Made by a program: the position numbers and the translations under genes. A stretch of 64,000 nt of DNA, taken from Diphasiastrum complanatum (lineage: Eukaryota > Streptophyta > Lycopodiopsida > Lycopodiales > Lycopodiaceae). The notes beneath the pieces are model-generated. The model made no database searches. It saw only the letters and a program-made list of their open reading frames with translations, and had not been told where the DNA came from. The stretch is from positions 32,334,802 to 32,398,801 of the forward strand of contig CM055097.1 of NCBI GenBank assembly GCA_029204225.1, read 5' to 3'. Of the stretch, positions 1-10,619 are shown in pieces; position 1 is the stretch's first letter; each line of letters opens with the position of its first letter.

Positions 1-551
1 TGAAAAACTTTGATCTTCAGATTTAACATATCATTAAATCTAAGATGCTGCTCTTTTGATAGAGCCTTTGTGAAGTAATTTGCTGCCATGTAGTTTGTTC
101 TACAGAAAACTAATGCTACTTCCTGGCTATGCACTTTCTAAGTTAATGATACCTGATTTCAATATGTTTGCTTCGAGAGTGAAATCTCGGATTGAGAGAT
201 AACGCTATTGTGCTTTGATTGTCACAATAGATTGTTGTAGGAAGTCTTTGTGCAAGGTTGAGGTCTGCAAGCAATTGCCTTAGCCAGATCGCCTCTTTGG
301 TTGCATTTGTGGCAGCTATGTATTCGGATTCCATTGATGATAATGCAACCGAGGTTTGCTTTCAGTTGTTCCATGAGATTGGGCCTTGGTTGTATAAAAA
401 TACAAACCCAGAAGTTGATTTTTTGGTATCGATATCTCCTACCCAATCCGCATCTGTGTAGGCTTCAAGGATATTGGCAGTTTGGCTGCCTCTGTAGCAG
501 ATGCTGAGAGTTTTCATTGTTTGGATGTACTTCATGACCTTTGTTAGCACT
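1..551 (-). pseudogene. Copia RNase H domain (broken)
   Basis: The minus strand of 362-550 reads the start of a Copia RNase H, with the AYTDADWVGD and KKSTSGFVF blocks. The minus strand of 143-334 carries ESEYIAAT, CDNQS and SKHIEIRYH. The last 140 bases keep a FTKALSKEQ-like tail in another frame. In the family this enzyme removes the RNA strand from the RNA-DNA hybrid during reverse transcription. At least one frame change separates the two parts, so no intact product is expected. Confidence 0.88.
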
Positions 552-553
552 TT

Positions 554-1400
554 CTAGTGGATTAAGCCTGGATTTGATAGGAACTGGCTAATTGTATTGA
601 TCGGATATACAAGGTCTGGTTGCGTGCAGATCATTGCGTACATCAGTGAGCCGATGATGGATTGAAACGGGTAGCGCTTCATTTCCTCCTTTTCTGCCTC
701 AGTTTGAGGAGACTGTTCCTGTGATAATTTTAGTCCAGGGTCAAGTGGAAAGTGACTTGGTTTGCAGTTGGCCATACCATACGTTTCTAGCACGTTGTTG
801 AGATATCGTTGTTGACTGATGAAAATCAGTCTGATGGGTCGATCTCATTGGATTTGGATTCCGAGACAATAGTGGGCTGGACCCATGTCAGTCATCTTGT
901 ATTCTTGGGCCAGCATGCATTTTGTATCCTTTATTAGATTCAAATTGTTACTGAATAAGAGTGTATCATCTACATAGAGAGTGATGATGATGAAGTGTTT
1001 TGATACAAACTTGAAGTAGACATTCAAGTCTGTTGAGTTTGGAAGAAAACCGATCTCTATCAGAAATGCATTGATCTTCTGGAACCAAGCTCTGGGTGAC
1101 TGTTTTAGCCCATAGAGAGCCGATGGTTCCATTGAGGAAAGCTATCTGGACATCCATCTGGTGGACTTCAAGGTCTGTTGCGTCTTGCATGGAATTGGAT
1201 TTTGATCATTTGGTAGCTCAGTGATTGTCCATGTTTGATTCTCTATAAGAGAATCAAATTCGGTGCCCGTCGCTGCTTTCCATTGGTCAGCATCAAGAGT
1301 AGACATTGCCTCAGAAATGGTGGTTGGTTCCTGCACAAAGTAGTAGGCCAGATCATCATAAATCTGGATGGAGGCTGTCTAAACTTGTTCGACCTTCTAG
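554..1400 (-). pseudogene. Copia reverse transcriptase (broken)
   Basis: Minus-strand open pieces at 1142-1336, 966-1190, 845-1132 and 554-793 together cover a Copia RVT_2 domain. Visible blocks are the N-terminal ADQWKAA segment, QMDVQIAFLNG, SALYGLKQSPRAW, the catalytic YVDD (in LYVDDTLLFSNN) and IIGSLMYAMICTQPDL near the end. The YVDD motif is intact, but the pieces lie in different frames, so the enzyme cannot be made as one chain. The domain sits between the integrase relic and the RNase H relic, as expected in Ty1/Copia pol. Confidence 0.92.
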
Positions 1401-1449
1401 TTTGACTTCGGTCCTCTGATGTGTGTTGACTTGTTGAGATTCTGACTCA

Positions 1450-2195
1450 TTGTTTGAGTTATGTCATTTTTTTGCAGTTGAATCTCTGGATCGAAATTTG
1501 GTTGCACAATTTCTGGGTCGGATTTGTCAACAACTTTTCCCTTGTGGTCAATGAACTGGTCTTCCACAAAAATGACATCTCTACTAGTGAATGTGTTCGC
1601 CCAAATTGTAGAGCTTTTATGCCTTGTGATCTAGGGAATAGCCGATGAAAATCGTTTTCCTGCTTTTGTCATCTAGCTTTCTTCTTAGATCTTCAAGGAT
1701 CTGAGCAAAAGCGATGCATCCAAACACTCAAATATTTTTGAGTGATGGTTTCGATCCCGTCCACTTCTCATAAGGTGTCTTGCTATTCAGGGCTTTGGTG
1801 ATGAATCATTTCTGCAAATAGGCAGCTGTAGTAACAGCTTCTACCCAAAATTTCTTTGGAAGGGAGGCATGGGCTAGCACGCTCTTGGCACTTTCGATGA
1901 GTGTCTGATTTTTCCGTTCAGCTACACCATTGGACTGAGGTGAGTAGCTAGTTGTAAATTGTTGATGTATCCCGTTGGCCTTGCAGAACTCCTTGAATTC
2001 TGTGGAGATGTACTCTCCCCCTCCATATGTGTGTAGAGTCTTCATCTTCCTCTGGGTCTGGTTTTCTACAGACGCCTTGAACTGTTTGGAGAACTTGAAT
2101 GCTTCAGATTTGTTCTTCATAAAGTAAGTGGCAGTCCTTCGAGAGAAGTCGTCGATGAAAGTTAGGAAATAGAGAGCTCCCCCTGTTGAAGCAGT
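1450..2195 (-). pseudogene. Copia integrase core and C-terminal part (broken)
   Basis: The minus strand of 1806-2120 reads the catalytic core, including GGGEYISTEFKEFC, SYSPQSNGVAERKNQTL and LPKKFWVEAV. In the family the second catalytic Asp sits just before the GGEY motif (usually S-D-N-G-G-E-Y). Here the run is T-Y-G-G-G-E-Y, so that Asp has been lost. Further left (about 1640-1750) a frame reads ILEDLRRKLDDKSRKTIFIGYS, the usual integrase C-terminal stretch. The copy is not expected to be catalytic. Confidence 0.88.
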
Positions 2196-2828
2196 CTACA
2201 TCGGACCACAAATGTCGCTATGTACAAGGTCAAGCAAGCCCTTAGATGTATGAACTAAGTCTGAAGTAAAGGGGCTTCTAGCATGCTTGCTGATAATATA
2301 GCTTTCACATGGAGAAGTAGGCTTGCTGACAGACGGCAGATCTTGTACTAGACTCTGAGCAGACATTTGCTGGATACTATTGAAATTGAGGTGGCCAAGT
2401 CTGAAATGCCACAACATATCAGTTGATTCAGAAGTGGCTGTGTGAAGAGCTTGACTGTTAGAAGAGTAGCAGTGGCTGAGTTTGTAAAGGTAGTTATTTC
2501 TTCTTCCGTAGGCTAGAACCTTCCAGGATTTGTCAAGAATTGTGCAACCTTCTATATCAAATTCGACCCTCCGACCTGAATCAGTGATTCTGCTAACTAA
2601 GAGCAAATTCTTGGTCAGGTTTGGAACGTGGAGAACGTTGGACAACAACTTGACTTCACCTCTCTTGAATTCAACACTGACTGTTCCTTCACCTTCGATT
2701 GAATGTGATGAGTTGTCTCCAAGTTGCACAACTCTTGTATGGGTGAATGACTTGTACCCCTTGAACCAATATTGATGGTGAGTCATGTGTGAAGTTGCTC
2801 CGGAATCTAGATACCAGTTGTTCTCCAA
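2196..2828 (-). pseudogene. Copia protease plus GAG-pre-integrase segment
   Basis: This 210-residue open stretch begins NNWYLDSGATSHMT, the D-S-G aspartic protease site of Copia polyproteins. It continues through VLHVPNLTKNLLLVSR and then HFRLGHLNFNSIQQM, the GAG-pre-integrase zinc-binding region (here the usual CxxC has become CESY). It ends SDICGPM, the entry to the integrase core with its first catalytic Asp. It is the best-preserved part of this element, but it is isolated from its neighbours by stops on both sides. Confidence 0.9.
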
Positions 2829-2848
2829 CTTTGGTCATGAAAGTAGCT

Positions 2849-3710
2849 TCATCTTTGTTGTTGAATTGAGTGACTGGTTGTAGCACTGTGTGCTTGTTGT
2901 TGGAACTGCTTCTTCTTTTTGTTGTTGTATTTCAAAGTTCGACAGCCCTTGATTTTGTGGCTAGTCCTCTTACAGTATCTGCAGAATAGTTTCTGCACTG
3001 GTTGGAATGATGAAGAACTTGAATGCAATCCTAAACCAGAATTTGGTCCAGACTGCATGTTGCTCTTCTTGTCAATATAACCTGACTTTGTAGATCTCTT
3101 GGATCTAAACTTCTGATTTTATAGAGCTTGAGGATCCGACCCTGAGTCTGAGGAGGATGTTGATCTTCTGATCTCCTCTTGTCGAAGTAGTGATATTACT
3201 CTTGATAGAGTGATATGCTCCTGGGTAGAAATTGCCATCACCCAATTTTCGTACACTTCAAGTAGACTCGATAATAGAGTCATGAGCATCAGAATTTTCT
3301 ATGACTGAGCCAGTTGCAGTCATCTGCTCCATAAAATTTTCGAACGTGTTGAGATGACTCGAAACACTCTTTGCATCAAATGTCCTCAGGGTGAAGAATT
3401 TCTTCCTCAAGTTTAACTTGGAAGGCACATCCCTGATATCGTAGAGGGTTGCTAAGATGTCTCATGCATTCTTAGCAGTCTGAGCAACACGTATGTGGCT
3501 GATCTGAGTATCCTTGATGTTGAGGGTGATCATGGCAAATGCTTTGCCATCTCTCAGTCTCCACTTGGTGATGCTGGCTGCATCATCTTCTGGTTTGAGC
3601 TCTGTGCCATCAACGATGTCCCATAGTTCTTTGGCTAGTAGTATAACCTTCATCTTGAATTTTCAGAGATAGTAGTTATCTCCATCGAGTTTAATTGCTT
3701 GATTCAGCTA
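2849..3710 (-). pseudogene. Copia gag with CCHC zinc knuckle (broken)
   Basis: The minus strand of 2849-3058 contains CRYCKRTSHKIKGC (CX2CX4HX4C), a nucleocapsid knuckle that binds genomic RNA. The minus strand of 3462-3653 reads KMKVILLAKELWDIVDG, the conserved start of plant Copia gag (UBN2 family). Just upstream a frame reads IKLDGDNYYL, then a TGA where the family has Trp. The middle part (3100-3460) is interrupted by stops. The capsid protein is not intact. Confidence 0.88.
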
Positions 3711-3879
3711 GTAGTATATATATTTACAAGTGTCTTCAAAAGAATATCTTACAAGCATTGAATGTTATTTACGCCAGTCTTTGTATATGTACAAAGTGGG
3801 TAACCGCCCTTGAGATATTTAGCGGTCCAGCTGTTTTAGGGTTGATGATAAGTTGGCGATGTCGGTCTGCCAAAACGTG

Positions 3880-4470
3880 AAGGTGCCTTTGAACAGCATA
3901 AATCCCGAAGGTACATTTAAAGTGAAGGCAAAGAAAATGTGAAAAACCCAATAGTGCCTTTAAATTGAAATTTGGCCACAGGGTTGCATTTTCTCGAAGG
4001 TACAAAAATGCAAAAAACTCGACAGTGCCTTTAAATTGGACAGTGTCGCATTTTTTCGAAGGTGTGAAAAATGCGAAAAACCCGACAGTGCCTTTCAAAT
4101 GAAATTTGGCCATAGTGTCGCATTTTTTCCGAAGGTACAAAAATGCGAAAAACCGGACAGTGTCTTTAAATTGGACAGTGTCGCATTTTTTCCGAAGGTG
4201 CGAAAAAATGTGAAAAACCTGACCAGTGTCTTTAAAATAAAATTTGGCCACAGTATCGCATTTTTTTCCGAAGGCATAAAAATGTGAAATGCCTTCAAGG
4301 TAAAGGCAGAGGAAAAAGCGAAAAAAAAAACCCGACAGTGTCGCTTTTTTCCCGACAGTGCGGAAAAGGCGAAGGTGCCTAAAAATGATTAAGGCAAAAA
4401 AAATCCCTAAGGTGCAAAAAGGCGACAGTGCCTTAAAAAAATGCTTTAAGAAAATCGAAGTGTGAAAAAT
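3880..4470. repeat. Tandem array of 60-70 bp units (GACAGTGTCGCATTTTTTCC type)
   Basis: Units alternate between about 62 and 71 bases. Each carries a GACAGTGTCGC-like core, a T-run, GAAGGT(G/A)C(G/A)AAAAA, ATGCGAAAAACC, then CCTTTAAATTGGA or CCTTTCAAATGAAATTTGGCC. Five to six clear units span about 3935-4300, with more worn ones to 4470. Related blocks (GCGACACTGTCGG, GGCGAAAAAG, GGTGCCCTTAAATC) occur in reverse sense inside the Copia LTRs at 27840-28100 and 40395-40620. The array may therefore be an expanded remnant of such an LTR. Open frames here are by-products of the repeat. Confidence 0.8.
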
Positions 4471-4499
4471 GCGAAGGTTCGAAATATCTTGTCGGCCTG

Positions 4500-7400
4500 C
4501 GACTGTTATTTAAGATGCTCATTACTTGAACGATTTGTTAAGGCTGAGCATAAGAAATCTAACAAAAAAAACATGAATAAAATCGATACCTCTAAATGTT
4601 CCATGTTGGCATCAAAATATTTTGAGTAAGAAAATGCATGCAATACCTCTCCTTGGAAAAAGTAAATATCCAATTTCGTAACTCTACCCCCCTAATTTAT
4701 AAATGATATTAGTTTCTACTCTTTTTCCTCATTGAAATTCTTGCTAGTAGTGCACAATTCTTCGTAATGGTCATTACACTAAAAGTTGTACATCAAAATT
4801 AATATTTCGCTCCCTACCAATTACACACGACAACATGTACTAGGTTTCTCTCGTAGTTGTTTCACCTATCATCCCAAGCCCCTCACTCCTAGAGATCACC
4901 TATTATGTCTCCTAGTTTTCTTAGGTAGCTAAATTGGAAAAACACTTGGTTATAAGTTCAAATAAGGGTATGGAACATCTACTTGCACCTTTGGCCAAGA
5001 GTTGCCACTAACATTGCTATGATAGTTTATTTCTTGTTAAACTCAAATGTTATAAACAAATACAAATATAAAAACATCCAAGACTAAACCTAATAAGTTA
5101 TGGTTCAACTAAGGCAAACCAATGATTGTTTTTAAGGTCTATGAAAGAAGATCTCCAAACTTAATGATAATGGTGGAAGATTGAAAAGTTGAGAAACTTC
5201 GATACCCTCAATGGACTGTTGGATGAGTTGGTATAATGTCAAAATTGATCATTGGGGAGAGCACACAGCTGCAATAAGAAAAAAAAAATTGAATGCCACC
5301 AAAGTTGTATTGATTTCCAATCCAGAATCAACTTGTTTTAAAATATGTCCCCCACATTAGTTTGAACAAGTCTTGATGGTGTGGATGGGCCAAAACTCCA
5401 CGACTAAACTTGTTCAAATCGAAGCATGGGAGCTAGTTGGTTGGTGAGGGACACAAGAAAATAAGATTGTTGTACAACACATGTATTTCTGACATGACAA
5501 CTTGCCATCCTGCAAAGCTCAAAGCAAAAAAGATAAGACAGGTGTTGAGGATGTTGAGGATCGTAGAATGTGAAGGAGAATAGCAACCACAAACAAGAGT
5601 AAAACTTCAAGAATGTAAATTGTAGGGGGAGGGTTCATCCAAGATGATACAAGAAATCAATGTGAACTCACTCGTGGTAGTGAGAGCCCACCTCCTTGGC
5701 GAACAGTCGACGAGAAGTCCACAACACTTTTTGGGCCATAAAAAGAACTACACAAAATAGTCGAGTTAAATACTTAGCTTGGATACTAGATCAGAAACAT
5801 GTGATCTTCCATCTCCAATTTGAGCCAACAGCCCCACTCTCTTTTCCTCATGAAGGGAGGTAACAAGGGCTAGTATTCATGGCATTGGGAGATCTCTCTT
5901 GGGTTTTTATGAAGAGAGAAACTTTTGGGGTCACTAATTTGTAATATTTCTTCTACTATCATTTTGTCCTAGTAATTTATGATTTCCATTGCTCATCTCA
6001 TCTCATGCCTATCTATTGCATTCAATGGAGTTAGTATTGAGTATGAAGTAGCAACAATAAGCAATAAGTTCTCGAGAGTGACTTGGGGCTCAATTAATAC
6101 CTGCATTGGCCCAACCTCCTCAAGGACAATCTTGATATGCCAAAACATATACTCGCCACTCGTTGATGTGCCTTGGAGATATCAGTGGCCCTCGAAAACA
6201 ATGTGCCCAAGCAAGAAGACACCAATTCAAATATGACACTTTCTTGCATGGCTCCAACCATTTGATATGATGGTACAACCAAACATAGTTCTAGAAATCC
6301 ATTGCCCAAAAACAAAATCACAAAAAGTCGATTGTCATGAGTCATAAGTCATAAGTCATGAGTTTGAAGTATTAAGTTGCAACAACTTATGAAGTGTAAA
6401 GTTGAAAGGCCATACTTAGTCCAAGAATTCTTGATGCATAGTTTGTTGTCGACGAAGGCATGCTTGGCAACAAGCTCTCTCGTCTTAAGTTGCTCCATGC
6501 CCCTCCCACTCGTTGTCGATCTTCGAAACATCTCTCATCATCTATTTCTATCTAGGTGAGATGCGAGCTAGTTTGAAGTGATGCTGATATCGATTCGAAT
6601 CTCTAAATCATGGAACATTGTCGTGTACACTACAAGCAGAACTAGTGTCATGTGTGTGCTGAAAACCCATGCACGTACATATATTTGTAGTTGGTCACTT
6701 CACATACATACAAACATATTCAATAGCTCAGCGCAACAATCAAATACCCTAACTCAAGTTGAAACCCCTATTAATTGTGGTGTGTATCATGTACATAACA
6801 GAAAGTAATGATATCCACATCAAACATCAACAGAATTTGACAAAAACCTTAGCCAACAAGCATTGCTTAAACTCTCATTGTAAATTACTACTTGGAAATC
6901 CATTTCTCTTTAATACACCCAATGCTGACTCAGAATGAAATGACAACAAAACAAGAGAAGCCTAAACCATCACCATAGACCTTAAGTTGCAAATAGAAAT
7001 TAGTGACAAATAGATGACATACAAAACCTCAAAACAAAGGGGGCTCAAACTCCATACTTTTCTTGAATATGCCCATTAATCTTCTTGAATATGATGTACT
7101 TAAGACAAACATGCTATCTAAAACAATTTGAACTTTTATCATCCTTTCCCTAAAAGAGCAATCTACTTAATTACTTGACAAAGTGCCTCCACTGATACAA
7201 ACATGAGAAGACGTCTTAACCATATTTGACTGAATTTGACCTATTTGAAAAATTATGAGGCACACAATTGATAGTGCCATTATACTTCGGCTGCAATTTC
7301 ATAACATTAGTAAGCAAATGTCCTAATTGAGTATGCAATGATGTCCACTACATGTACAATCGAGTTTACAAGAACCTTTAGGAGATTCTATGACCAAAAT

Positions 7401-7890
7401 TTAGGGCTTTTGTGCATAAAGCTACCAAAATCAGTTAAATCAAGAACAAATAACTCCTCATGGCTTGTAGCTTCTATGATAAGATGGGACCAGTGCCAAA
7501 AGGAATCAATCTTCAAATAAGTTTGTGTTTGTAGGGGCTGGATAAATTATGCAATTTGGCAGCGTTAGTGGCCATCACTTTGATTTCAACAATCTGTAGA
7601 TTTTGATTGGGGGTTTTAGTGAGAAAAGAATTTGAACACTTACACATGCAAGAGACCAGAGCCATAGGCATAAGCTATCTAACCGAATAACCTGCATGTT
7701 TTTTGTAAGCTGCCATATACAATTAACCTCATAACTGATGCTTCAAAGTGTTGAATGTCTTCATTGCAGAAGATGATGTTAGCTGGTCTCTTAACTGCAG
7801 AAATGACCTCTTAAGAATGGGTTTCGCCTTAGAGATTTTGGCCTGGTTGTAAGGCATTCCAAATTCACTGCAGATGTTTACTTGCATTTA
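4500..7890. other. Gene-poor spacer, no feature recognised
   Basis: AT-rich sequence with only short open frames on both strands and no recognised domain. A small tandem GTCATAA / GTCATGA run lies at about 6338-6362. The last few hundred bases precede the 3' end of the PPR gene and may hold its 3' UTR. I saw no clear polyadenylation cluster that decides where it ends. Confidence 0.5.
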
Positions 7891-7899
7891 CAGTGTCTT

Positions 7900-10221
7900 C
7901 TATATCCTTCTCTGAACTTTATCTTCTTGCCTGGTAGCTGCTAGATAAATATCAGTCATCAGGACATATGCAGAAGCATTAGTTGGCTCCAATTTGACAA
8001 GAGACTCAAAAGAAACTTTTCCAAGTTCTACATCACCGTGTGTTCGACAAGCCCCGAGCAAAGAGATCCATACTGCAGCACTCGGCTGCACTGCCATATT
8101 ACTAACAAACGCATGTGCTTCATTCAGGCGGCCAGCACGACCAAGAAGGTCAACCATACAAGTATAGTGCTCCATTGTTGGGGTTATACTGAAACTCTCC
8201 TGCATACTCCCAAAGAGCTCATAGCCTTCCTCAACTAGGCCAGCATGGCTACATGCACTGAGAACACATAAGAAGGTAACATGGTTAGGCTTTAGGCCTT
8301 CCTGCTGCATTTTTTCAAAGAGCCCAAGAGCTACCTGACCATGCCCTTGCTGGGCATACCCATTGATCATGGCATTCCATAGAACTAATGTACGTTGTGG
8401 CAAATTGAAAAATACTTGGCAAGCTTCGTCTAAGCATCCACATTTACCATACATATCAATCAGAGTGCTTCCAACAGATAAATCCAGGTCTAATCCAGTT
8501 GCTCTAAGCTGGGAATGGATGAGCTTGCCTTCCACTAGAGCTCCAATTTGGGCACAAGCTTGCAGAGCTGACACAAAAGTAACCTTGTCTGGCATCAATC
8601 CTTCGATTTTCATTTGCCTGAAAAGTTCAAGAGCCTTATTGGCATACCCATGAGTGATGCATCCTGCGATCAATGAATTCCACAAGAAAGCATCTTGTTC
8701 GGATATCTGGCGAAATGCCTGGCATGCCTTGTCTATCCTCCCACATTTGGCATACATATCAACAAGAGCGCCTCCAACAAATGGATCCGATTCCAGTCCA
8801 TTTTTCCTCAGCTGGACATGCATAAGTTTCCCTTGATCAAGGGCTGCCATGTTTCCACATGCCTTCAAAATCGTCACATACATGAGCTTATCTGGCTTCA
8901 GACCCTCTTTTTGCATGCTCTCAAAAAGTTTCAGGGCTTCCTCAGCATTCCCACACTGGGCATAACCTGCTATGATTGCATTCCAAGCAACTATGTCCCT
9001 TTTCGGCAGCTTCAGGAATACTGCGAGTGCTTCATCTATGCATCTAAATTTTGCATACATGTCCACAAGTGCACTCCCAACAAAAATATCCAAATCTAAT
9101 CCACTCCTACATACCTGAGCATGGATTGACTTGCCCTGGTCTGGTGTTGATGAGCTACTGCATGCTTTCAAAATGCTCAGGTATGTCACTCTGTCTGGCT
9201 CAAACCCTTCCTTTTGCATTGTATTGAAGAGATTGAGAGCGTCCTCAACCAAATCAACCTGGACATAAGCTGAAATCATTGTATTCCAACACACTACATT
9301 TCTTTCAGGCATTTCCTGGAAAACTTGGTATGCCCTTTCGACATGGCCACATTTGGCGTACATGTCGACGAGCGCACTTCCAACATACAAGTCTGCTTCC
9401 AGCCTATGCATCCTGATCTGGGCATGAATAAGCCCTCCCTCATCAACTGCTCCTACGCTTCCACATGCTTTCAAGGTTGGCACAAAAGTGTACTTGTCTG
9501 GTTTTATTCCCTTTCTTTGCATTTCCTTTAAGAGATAAAGAGCTTCCTCGGGATTACCCAGGTGGGCACATCCTGAGATGATTGCATTCCATGAAGCTAC
9601 ATCTCTCTGCGACATTTCGTTAAAAACACGGCGAGCTGCCTCCAAGCTCCCACATTTGGAATACATATCAACCAAACAATTGCCTAAAAATATATCAGAC
9701 TTTAAGCCACTTTCAAGGATGTGAGTATGAACCAGCTTCCCCTCCTCCAAAGCTGAGCAGCAGGCACAGGCATTAAGAATTGCAGCATAAGTGTAAACAT
9801 CTGGTTGCACATGTGATTGCCTCATTTGATGATACAAATCCATAGCCTTGTGGCCTTGTCCATGCTTGGCATGTGCTGAGATGATTGAAGTCCAGACATG
9901 CTTATCTTTCTCAGGAAGTCTGCAAAATTCCTGCAAAGCTTCTGTTAAGCTTCCACCCAAGGAAAACAGACGAATGAGGCGATCAACCAATATAGGGTTT
10001 GCAGCTTGGCCGGAGCTGGTGATAAGAGAACTGATTCTTCTGCCTGCTTTCAGATCCCTCATATTGGCAAATTCCTTAAGAAGACGGGACAAAATACTTG
10101 TGGGCAATTGAAACCCTCGCTGATCCAAAAGCTCTGCAGTCTGAAGGGCCTCTGCAAACCTTCCCTCATGGATTGCCCTCATGCATCTGGCATAGTAGAC
10201 AGAGCATTCACCTCTCGCCAT
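7900..10221 (-). CDS. PLS-class pentatricopeptide-repeat protein, E-type (no DYW)
   Basis: A single uninterrupted 773-residue frame. After an N-terminal stretch of about 100 residues come six P-L-S triplets with a period of 101 residues: P motifs start near residues 108, 209, 310, 411, 512 and 613, and S motifs near 178, 279, 380, 481 and 582 (LVDMYSKCG / LVDMYAKCG / LIDMYGKCG). A shorter final S motif follows (HYTCMVDLLGRAGRLNEA, about 684-714). An E1 motif follows (AVWISLLGACRTHGDVELG, about 717-750), then an E2 that stops early (ending QRRI). There is no DYW deaminase. Such proteins bind single-stranded organellar RNA in a sequence-specific way, and E-type ones usually serve in C-to-U editing or other RNA processing. 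The ATG lies in a good context (GCAATGG). No obvious transit peptide is seen. The gene is intron-less, typical of plant PPR genes, and is the only clearly intact host gene in the window. The short E2 could be natural or a truncation. Confidence 0.96.
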   Translation of the reverse strand: MARGECSVYYARCMRAIHEGRFAEALQTAELLDQRGFQLPTSILSRLLKEFANMRDLKAGRRISSLITSSGQAANPILVDRLIRLFSLGGSLTEALQEFCRLPEKDKHVWTSIISAHAKHGQGHKAMDLYHQMRQSHVQPDVYTYAAILNACACCSALEEGKLVHTHILESGLKSDIFLGNCLVDMYSKCGSLEAARRVFNEMSQRDVASWNAIISGCAHLGNPEEALYLLKEMQRKGIKPDKYTFVPTLKACGSVGAVDEGGLIHAQIRMHRLEADLYVGSALVDMYAKCGHVERAYQVFQEMPERNVVCWNTMISAYVQVDLVEDALNLFNTMQKEGFEPDRVTYLSILKACSSSSTPDQGKSIHAQVCRSGLDLDIFVGSALVDMYAKFRCIDEALAVFLKLPKRDIVAWNAIIAGYAQCGNAEEALKLFESMQKEGLKPDKLMYVTILKACGNMAALDQGKLMHVQLRKNGLESDPFVGGALVDMYAKCGRIDKACQAFRQISEQDAFLWNSLIAGCITHGYANKALELFRQMKIEGLMPDKVTFVSALQACAQIGALVEGKLIHSQLRATGLDLDLSVGSTLIDMYGKCGCLDEACQVFFNLPQRTLVLWNAMINGYAQQGHGQVALGLFEKMQQEGLKPNHVTFLCVLSACSHAGLVEEGYELFGSMQESFSITPTMEHYTCMVDLLGRAGRLNEAHAFVSNMAVQPSAAVWISLLGACRTHGDVELGKVSFESLVKLEPTNASAYVLMTDIYLAATRQEDKVQRRI

Positions 10222-10224
10222 TGC

Positions 10225-10617
10225 TCAATGGGCAGAATCCTCTAAAACCCATCCAATACCCTGAGATCTGAACAAGCCCATCCAGTGTTTTCGATCGAAG
10301 TCCAAAGTTTTAGTTGGAATTTGCCAATTGATCTGCAATTGGGAATAATCTGGCAATCTACCACATCTAAAGCTCGCTGCTGGACATAAAAGAATAGAAA
10401 TGGTGGTGTCTGGAGCCCAAGATGAAAGATTCAGACATGAAGATTGAAAGGAGGGGCAACCTTGAGATGCCATGCTTCTCAAAATTGGATCTTTTGTGTC
10501 AAAATGTTGATCGATCCGCGGTTTCATGCTGCAAACGGCAAACCCAAGCAGAAAACCTATAATCCATCTTTTCTTAGGGTTTCCACAAGCTACCAGAATT
10601 GAGTCATTTATGGTCAC
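10225..10617 (-). other. In-frame open stretch directly upstream of the PPR start
   Basis: A 130-codon ATG-led frame that ends in TGA only one codon before the PPR ATG (TGA GCA ATG on the minus strand) and lies in the same frame as the PPR gene. It contains a basic start and a hydrophobic patch (KRWIIGFLLGFAVC) but no recognised domain and no PPR motif. It may be part of a long 5' UTR acting as an upstream ORF, or a former N-terminal extension cut off by one nonsense change. Its base composition is richer in G+C than the spacer further upstream. Confidence 0.45.
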
Positions 10618-10619
10618 AA

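Larger units (their letters stand above)
1..3710 (-). mobile_element. Decayed Ty1/Copia retrotransposon, 3' part cut by window edge
   Basis: Read on the minus strand from right to left, the domains come in Copia order: gag, CCHC knuckle, protease, GAG-pre-integrase, integrase, reverse transcriptase, RNase H. The reading frame is broken many times by stops and shifts, so this is a relic. The RNase H tail (ending FTKALS-like) reaches base 1, so the 3' LTR lies outside the window. No primer-binding site was found to the right of gag, so the 5' LTR has been lost or has diverged. Its gag is related to the Copia gag at 38867-39396, which suggests the same lineage. Confidence 0.93.

Noticed and set aside
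3769-4298. Open frames of 67-160 codons with repeated FHF/ATLWPN motifs
   Set aside because: Products of the tandem array on both strands; no protein-like composition.
8038-9531. Plus-strand frames of 60-134 codons opposite the PPR gene
   Set aside because: Antisense shadows of the PPR repeat units, with the same 303-base period.
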